Assembly: GCA_023229505.1 (NCBI GenBank) | Contig: JALNZD010000009.1 | Coordinates: 1 to 64,000 of the forward strand | DNA: 64,000 nucleotides | Origin: Bacteroidales bacterium | GTDB lineage: Bacteria; Bacteroidota; Bacteroidia; Bacteroidales; JAGOPY01 | Reading direction: 5' to 3' | Part shown: positions 60,901 through 64,000 of the stretch, piece by piece | Layout of the letters: every line of letters starts with the position of its first letter | How positions within the stretch are numbered: the first letter of the stretch is position 1 | Program-made: the position numbers and the translations under genes | The notes under the pieces: model-generated | Told to the model about the DNA's origin: nothing | What the model saw: the letters and a program-made list of their open reading frames with translations, nothing else | The model's database searches: none

Positions 60901-62511
60901 TCGCAGGAAATCCCTGCCGATATCAGCCAGTACCAGACCATCTTCCTTTGCCTAGGAACCTACAGTTCGAATCATATATTGACAGATAGTGAGGCTGCAC
61001 CTTTCATTGATTTCCTGAATAATGGCGGGAACCTTTACCTTGAAGGGGCCGATACATGGTATTATGACCAAATTTACTACTCGACATCGCTCCATCCCAT
61101 GTTTAATATTCTGGGCACAGACGATGGCGACGGTGACCTGGGCACCATAAACGGAGTTGCAGGGACCATCACTGAGGGCATGATTTTCTACTTTAGTGGT
61201 GACAACAGCTATATCGACCATATCTCTCCGATCAACCCGGCCTATACCATTTTCAACAACGCCACCCCAGCCTATGCTATCGCTGTGGCTCATGATCCCG
61301 GAACATACAAAACGATCGGTTCTGCTTCCGAATTTGGCGGTTTGCTGGATAATCCCAACAGCACCAGGAAAAACCTTATGCTGCAATACCTGAACTTCTT
61401 CGGAATGGACCCTATTTCCGAAACGCCTGAAATCCCTGCCGGAGAGACCAAGGTTTGTGCAAATTCGGCCCAGGGTGTTTATTCTACCCAACCTGTCTCC
61501 AATGCCACGTATTACATCTGGGAGGTAGATCCTGCTGAAGCAGGCACTGTCGAAGGATGGGGCACAGAGGTTACCGTGACCTGGACCCCTGGTTTTGAGG
61601 GCACCGCAAATCTAAGGGTTTGCGGGATGAACCAGAGCGGCCTGGGACCTGTTTCACCTGACCTTACAGTTAATATTTATGATCTGCCAACGGCTGAAAT
61701 GTCATTTACAAGCACAACTATATGTGCAGGCGATACGACTCTCGTGAATATTTTCCTTACAGGGGTTTCGCCCTGGCGTCTCGTAATAAGCCTTAGTGGC
61801 AATGAGATTACCATGAATCCCAATAAACCGTATATGGATGGTATTCCTTTAAATCCGACTGAAGACCTGGAGGTAGTGATCGTTTCTCTGACTGATGGCA
61901 CAGGATGTGAAAGAATTGATTTCACGCCTACGATGATAACTGTCATGCCACTGCCAGCATCCCCGGCCAAGCCAACCGGACCGGAATTTATTGACCTGTA
62001 TACTACTTTGCAAAGTAATTACAACACCACCGGTTCTGCTTCTGCACTTAGCTATGAATGGACATTATCGCCTTCCGATGCAGGAAACCTGATAGTAAGC
62101 GGGAACGGATTGGATTGCACCGTCGATTGGCTGTCGACTTATACCGGGCAGGCCAACCTGAAAGTCAAAGGGATCAACGATTGCGGAGAGGGCGATTTCT
62201 CAGAACTCCTGGCCGTAAATGTTGCTAACACATTTGGCCTGGATGAGAATGAATCCGGCCTCGGTATAGCCGTATATCCAAACCCTAATATCGGGAATTT
62301 CAGAATTGAACTGTCAGCTTATAAATCCACCAAAGTTAAAATGAGACTATACAATGCTTCAGGTGAACCAGCCTGGGGGCCTGTTGAAGCAGAGATCAAC
62401 AGCAAGTTGAGTTTACCGGTTAAAGTTGCATCTCTCTCCGAAGGGATCTACCTGCTTCAACTTGAGACAGATATGGGCATTTCTAATCGGAAAATCATAA
62501 TAAAAAAATAA
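57919..62511 (+). CDS. Large multidomain C25 cysteine peptidase with T9SS sorting domain
   Basis: This 1530-residue protein has a signal peptide ending LQAQ (residue 22), a C25 propeptide to about 230, then a catalytic domain (about 245-620) with H499 in HRDHGMETG and C531 in SINCQTGKF. A series of beta-sandwich domains follows, including two similar blocks (VNDASGNNNGKLDYGE and ISDINGNNNGRLDPGE), a flavodoxin-like segment (about 970-1165), PKD-like domains and a T9SS domain (VYPNP to RKIIIKK). Odd: residues 232-242 (SRQLAVGSRQS) are encoded by 7-bp repeats (58612-58646) and sit in the linker between propeptide and catalytic domain, where processing would be expected. Confidence 0.88.
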   Translation: MKRLLLTFFIAIVIFLAQLQAQTFTYSDSWDQEGFNLKSQSEQGITLNYSILEFTMDDIDIRGESMKHVSLTNHFLPGDEGMPDLPGNGRYIAVPQGATPILHIKSVRKEVYQDINIAPAPRIPTDIEKGPLDYNKNARIYSNNAFYPAEPVKLSEVTQVRGVDAVMLGITPFQYNPVTKELIVYRDLEVEVEFAGGNGRFGDERLRSRWWDPLLSDILLNYEQLSPVDYASRQLAVGSRQSEGIRATGCEYLIICPDGADFQQWADSIKRFRTEQGILTNVVPISEVGGNSATAIESFINNAYNNWDIPPAACLLLGDYGSNAQSSITSTVLNDHPGGYNPYVSDNPFSDVNGDLLPDVVFARITARNAMELSLMVNKFLNYERNPPTSAYFYEHPITALGWQTERWFQICSEAFGGYLKNVLEKDPVRINEVYGGNPDVDPWSTAPNTPTILDVFGPSGLGYIPATPGELGAWSGGNATDINNAVNSGSFLLQHRDHGMETGWGEPSYVNSNISGLNNTDLTFVMSINCQTGKFNSGGECFAEKFHRYQVNGQGSGALGLIAPTEVSYSFVNDVYVWGLYDNMFPDFLPQFGTTPESRGMLPAFGNAAGKYFLFSSSWPYNASEKAITFKLFHHHGDAFTCLYSEVPQDLTVMHNEVQMAGMATFTIQADESALIAFSVNGELIGVGTGTGATTDIPIIAQNPPNIIDVVVTKQNYYRYHAHVQVIPPNGPFVVTDSYMVNDASGNNNGKLDYGETVVLDVTLKNVGTENAENVSVTISSADEYMTIIDGAAEAGTILPNQTALVSGALSILAAENVPNGHNIQINLEATNGDTIWNSSFSVKAYAPILEYVDFTISDINGNNNGRLDPGETADLIVSITNKGAADAYDVFGLLGSNDPFIQIGSDSAMFGEIAQNAIITQTFPVTAVVITPPGHQADFTVNFSGDMGITTNGEFSLNIGLFPMLILDLDDNTNSAEKMMNALDDWRIFAEYSQEIPADISQYQTIFLCLGTYSSNHILTDSEAAPFIDFLNNGGNLYLEGADTWYYDQIYYSTSLHPMFNILGTDDGDGDLGTINGVAGTITEGMIFYFSGDNSYIDHISPINPAYTIFNNATPAYAIAVAHDPGTYKTIGSASEFGGLLDNPNSTRKNLMLQYLNFFGMDPISETPEIPAGETKVCANSAQGVYSTQPVSNATYYIWEVDPAEAGTVEGWGTEVTVTWTPGFEGTANLRVCGMNQSGLGPVSPDLTVNIYDLPTAEMSFTSTTICAGDTTLVNIFLTGVSPWRLVISLSGNEITMNPNKPYMDGIPLNPTEDLEVVIVSLTDGTGCERIDFTPTMITVMPLPASPAKPTGPEFIDLYTTLQSNYNTTGSASALSYEWTLSPSDAGNLIVSGNGLDCTVDWLSTYTGQANLKVKGINDCGEGDFSELLAVNVANTFGLDENESGLGIAVYPNPNIGNFRIELSAYKSTKVKMRLYNASGEPAWGPVEAEINSKLSLPVKVASLSEGIYLLQLETDMGISNRKIIIKK
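58612..58646 (+). repeat. Five heptamer repeats inside the C25 peptidase coding sequence
   Basis: Units are AGTCGGC, AGTTGGC, AGTCGGT, AGTCGGC and AGTCAGA. The number of units (five), the unit pattern (AGTnGGC) and the reading phase are the same as in the DUF1028 gene (19306-19340). The encoded peptide is SRQLAVGSRQS. Confidence 0.85.
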
Positions 62512-62512
62512 A

Positions 62513-62520
62513 TATTTTTG
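62513..62520 (+). promoter_or_regulatory. -7 promoter box for the Omp28-like gene
   Basis: TATTTTTG fits TAnnTTTG, directly after the stop of the C25 gene and 22 nt before the ATG at 62543. Confidence 0.5.
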
Positions 62521-62542
62521 TACAATTAAAAACCAATCCATA

Positions 62543-64000
62543 ATGAAAAAGCTTACTTTTCTTTTTATCTGCCTGCTCTCCGTTTCTGCTGTCTTTGCAC
62601 AGGTAACACGGGATAAAGTAGTGGTGGAAGTAGGAACCGGCACATGGTGCCAGTATTGTCCCGGCGCTGCCATGGGCGTTGATGATCTGATCGAGAATGG
62701 GTGGCCGGTGGCTGCTATTGAAAATCATAACGGAGACCCCTTTACCAACAATTACTCAAATGCAAGGAACTCTTTTTATGGTATCTCAGGATATCCAACT
62801 GCTTTCTTTGATGGCGTAAGTTCAGTGGTTGGCGGCAGCCATAACGAGAGCATGTATCCGTCGTACTGGCCAAAAGTTCAGCAAAGGATGGCAGTACCTT
62901 CTCCTGTTACAATTGAGGTTTGGGGCAGCCATACCGGTCTGACATACAATGTTACCGTAACGGTTACCAAAGTTGCAGAGATCAATGGTCAGAATATCCG
63001 CCTGCACCTTTGCCTGACCGAGTCACACATAGTTTATGCCTGGCAAGGCATGAGTGAAGTAAATTATGTAGACCGCCTGATGGTGCCCGACCAGCTCGGG
63101 ACGGAATTAGATTTCACCGAAAGCGACGTGCTGGAAATTCCTCTCACCTTTAATGTGCAGTCAGGTTGGGTTTTAAACAATATGGAGCTGGTGGCTTTTG
63201 TGCAGACCAATTCCAATAAAGAGATCCACAATGGATATAAAGTAAAACTGGCCTTCCTGGTGCCTCCTCCCCCTCCACTGGCTGCTTCTTTTGTCTCTGA
63301 TACGACAACCTGCGAAACCTACCAGGTTCAGTACACTGACCAATCAGCCGGAAACCCGACCGGTTGGTACTGGGAATTTCCGGGAGGTACACCGGACACT
63401 TCCAGGGAACAGAATCCAATTATTACATATAACACTACAGGCAAATATGATGTTTCGCTGACGGTGACAAGGGGGACAAACAGCAGCACCAGTCTTATGG
63501 AAGATTATATTGATGTCTTTGAACTTCCTGAAGTTGCTTTTGCGGCTATGGAAGATCAGTGCATCAATTATCCCCCGGTGGAACTGATCCAGGGAAACCC
63601 TGCCGGCGGCACCTATTCCGGTCCGGGTGTTGAAAATGGTTTTTTCCATCCCGATGTAGCAGGTGCCGGAACGCACACGCTCATTTATACCTATATGGAT
63701 GAGAACAGTTGTGAGAATTTCGCCGAACAAACAGTCATTGTTGATGCCTGTACCGGCATACCGGAAAACCAAGGCGTGCAGATCGTAACCCTTCCGAACC
63801 CAACCCAGGGGACCTTCAAACTTTCCATTACGGGTATGGAAGATATGATGAACCTGCGGATCATTAATATCACCGGCAAGACCATTTATCAAAAAGAAAA
63901 CATCGAGGTTAACGGAAACTTCAGCACGATGATCGACCTTACTGGTAATTCCAATGGGATTTATTATATCTACGTTGATGGCGATAAATCCTCTTATTTC
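62543..64000 (+). CDS. Omp28-like thioredoxin-fold protein with PKD and T9SS domains (3' end outside the window)
   Basis: An open frame of 486 codons runs to the last base of the window. The signal peptide ends SAVFAQ (residue 20). An Omp28-type thioredoxin-like domain begins EVGTGTWCQYCPGAA, with a CxxC pair at about residues 36-39, and continues with ISGYPTAFFDG, the cis-Pro loop of thioredoxin folds. A PKD-type domain (WYWEFPGGTPDTSREQNP) lies around 270-330. The last part is a T9SS sorting domain (LPNPTQGTFKL), which probably ends a few residues past the edge. An extracellular or surface role is likely; a redox role is possible because of the CxxC pair. Confidence 0.85.
   Translation, partial: MKKLTFLFICLLSVSAVFAQVTRDKVVVEVGTGTWCQYCPGAAMGVDDLIENGWPVAAIENHNGDPFTNNYSNARNSFYGISGYPTAFFDGVSSVVGGSHNESMYPSYWPKVQQRMAVPSPVTIEVWGSHTGLTYNVTVTVTKVAEINGQNIRLHLCLTESHIVYAWQGMSEVNYVDRLMVPDQLGTELDFTESDVLEIPLTFNVQSGWVLNNMELVAFVQTNSNKEIHNGYKVKLAFLVPPPPPLAASFVSDTTTCETYQVQYTDQSAGNPTGWYWEFPGGTPDTSREQNPIITYNTTGKYDVSLTVTRGTNSSTSLMEDYIDVFELPEVAFAAMEDQCINYPPVELIQGNPAGGTYSGPGVENGFFHPDVAGAGTHTLIYTYMDENSCENFAEQTVIVDACTGIPENQGVQIVTLPNPTQGTFKLSITGMEDMMNLRIINITGKTIYQKENIEVNGNFSTMIDLTGNSNGIYYIYVDGDKSSYF

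Overview
The window comes from a member of the Bacteroidota, most likely an anaerobic or microaerophilic Bacteroidales-type organism. The evidence is: many secreted proteins with a type IX secretion (T9SS) C-terminal sorting domain (YPNP start, GxY-LxxG and KxFLK-type end); a SusC/SusD pair; ECF sigma factors; Bacteroidota -7 promoter boxes (TAnnTTTG) upstream of many genes; rubrerythrin; and fermentative enzymes (Ptb-Buk, tryptophanase). No rRNA, tRNA, CRISPR array or phage was seen.

Layout. 1-2.0 kb: two tandem GNAT-like acyltransferase genes on the minus strand. The first is cut off by what looks like the end of an IS21-type element. 2.1-5.6 kb: an RND efflux pump without visible partners. 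5.6-12.7 kb: two copies of a three-gene module (ECF sigma factor, a 446-residue protein with one TM helix and a C-terminal outer-membrane beta-barrel, and a PKD-containing T9SS cargo). 12.7-19.5 kb: an M14 carboxypeptidase, a four-PKD cargo and a DUF1028 cargo. 19.6-23.3 kb: housekeeping genes (queD, MntP-like, fRMsr, rubrerythrin, tryptophanase). 23.5-27.9 kb: a third ECF sigma/anti-sigma unit with DUF4097-like, GIN-domain and small barrel proteins. 28-31.4 kb: M64 peptidase, ptb and buk. 31.7-39.3 kb: two very large paralogous BNR/GEVED cargo proteins. 39.6-41.7 kb: a LytTR regulator and a nitronate monooxygenase. 42-54.5 kb: a cello-oligosaccharide utilization locus (SusD, SusC, Nudix-type regulator, sodium symporter, cellobiose phosphorylase, GH3). 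54.8-64 kb: a GNAT enzyme, two gingipain-type C25 peptidases and an Omp28-like T9SS protein that runs off the end.

The most notable signal joins the sigma loci. All three ECF sigma genes, and the GIN-domain gene of the third locus, are preceded by a shared two-part motif (G[CT]AAC, 17-18 bp, GTCTT[AT]) that looks like an autoregulated ECF promoter. The protein encoded after each sigma gene begins with the same short signature (P..xxLW/VWxxI). In the two duplicated modules this signature is followed by an inner-membrane helix, a 150-residue linker and a C-terminal outer-membrane barrel. That is the architecture expected of a single-chain trans-envelope sensor which could tell a sigma factor about the cell surface, where the co-encoded cargo ends up.

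A second cross-cutting feature is a set of 7-bp tandem repeats of several different sequences. They lie between genes and, in two genes, inside the coding sequence, where they encode nearly the same peptide (SRQLxVGSxQS).
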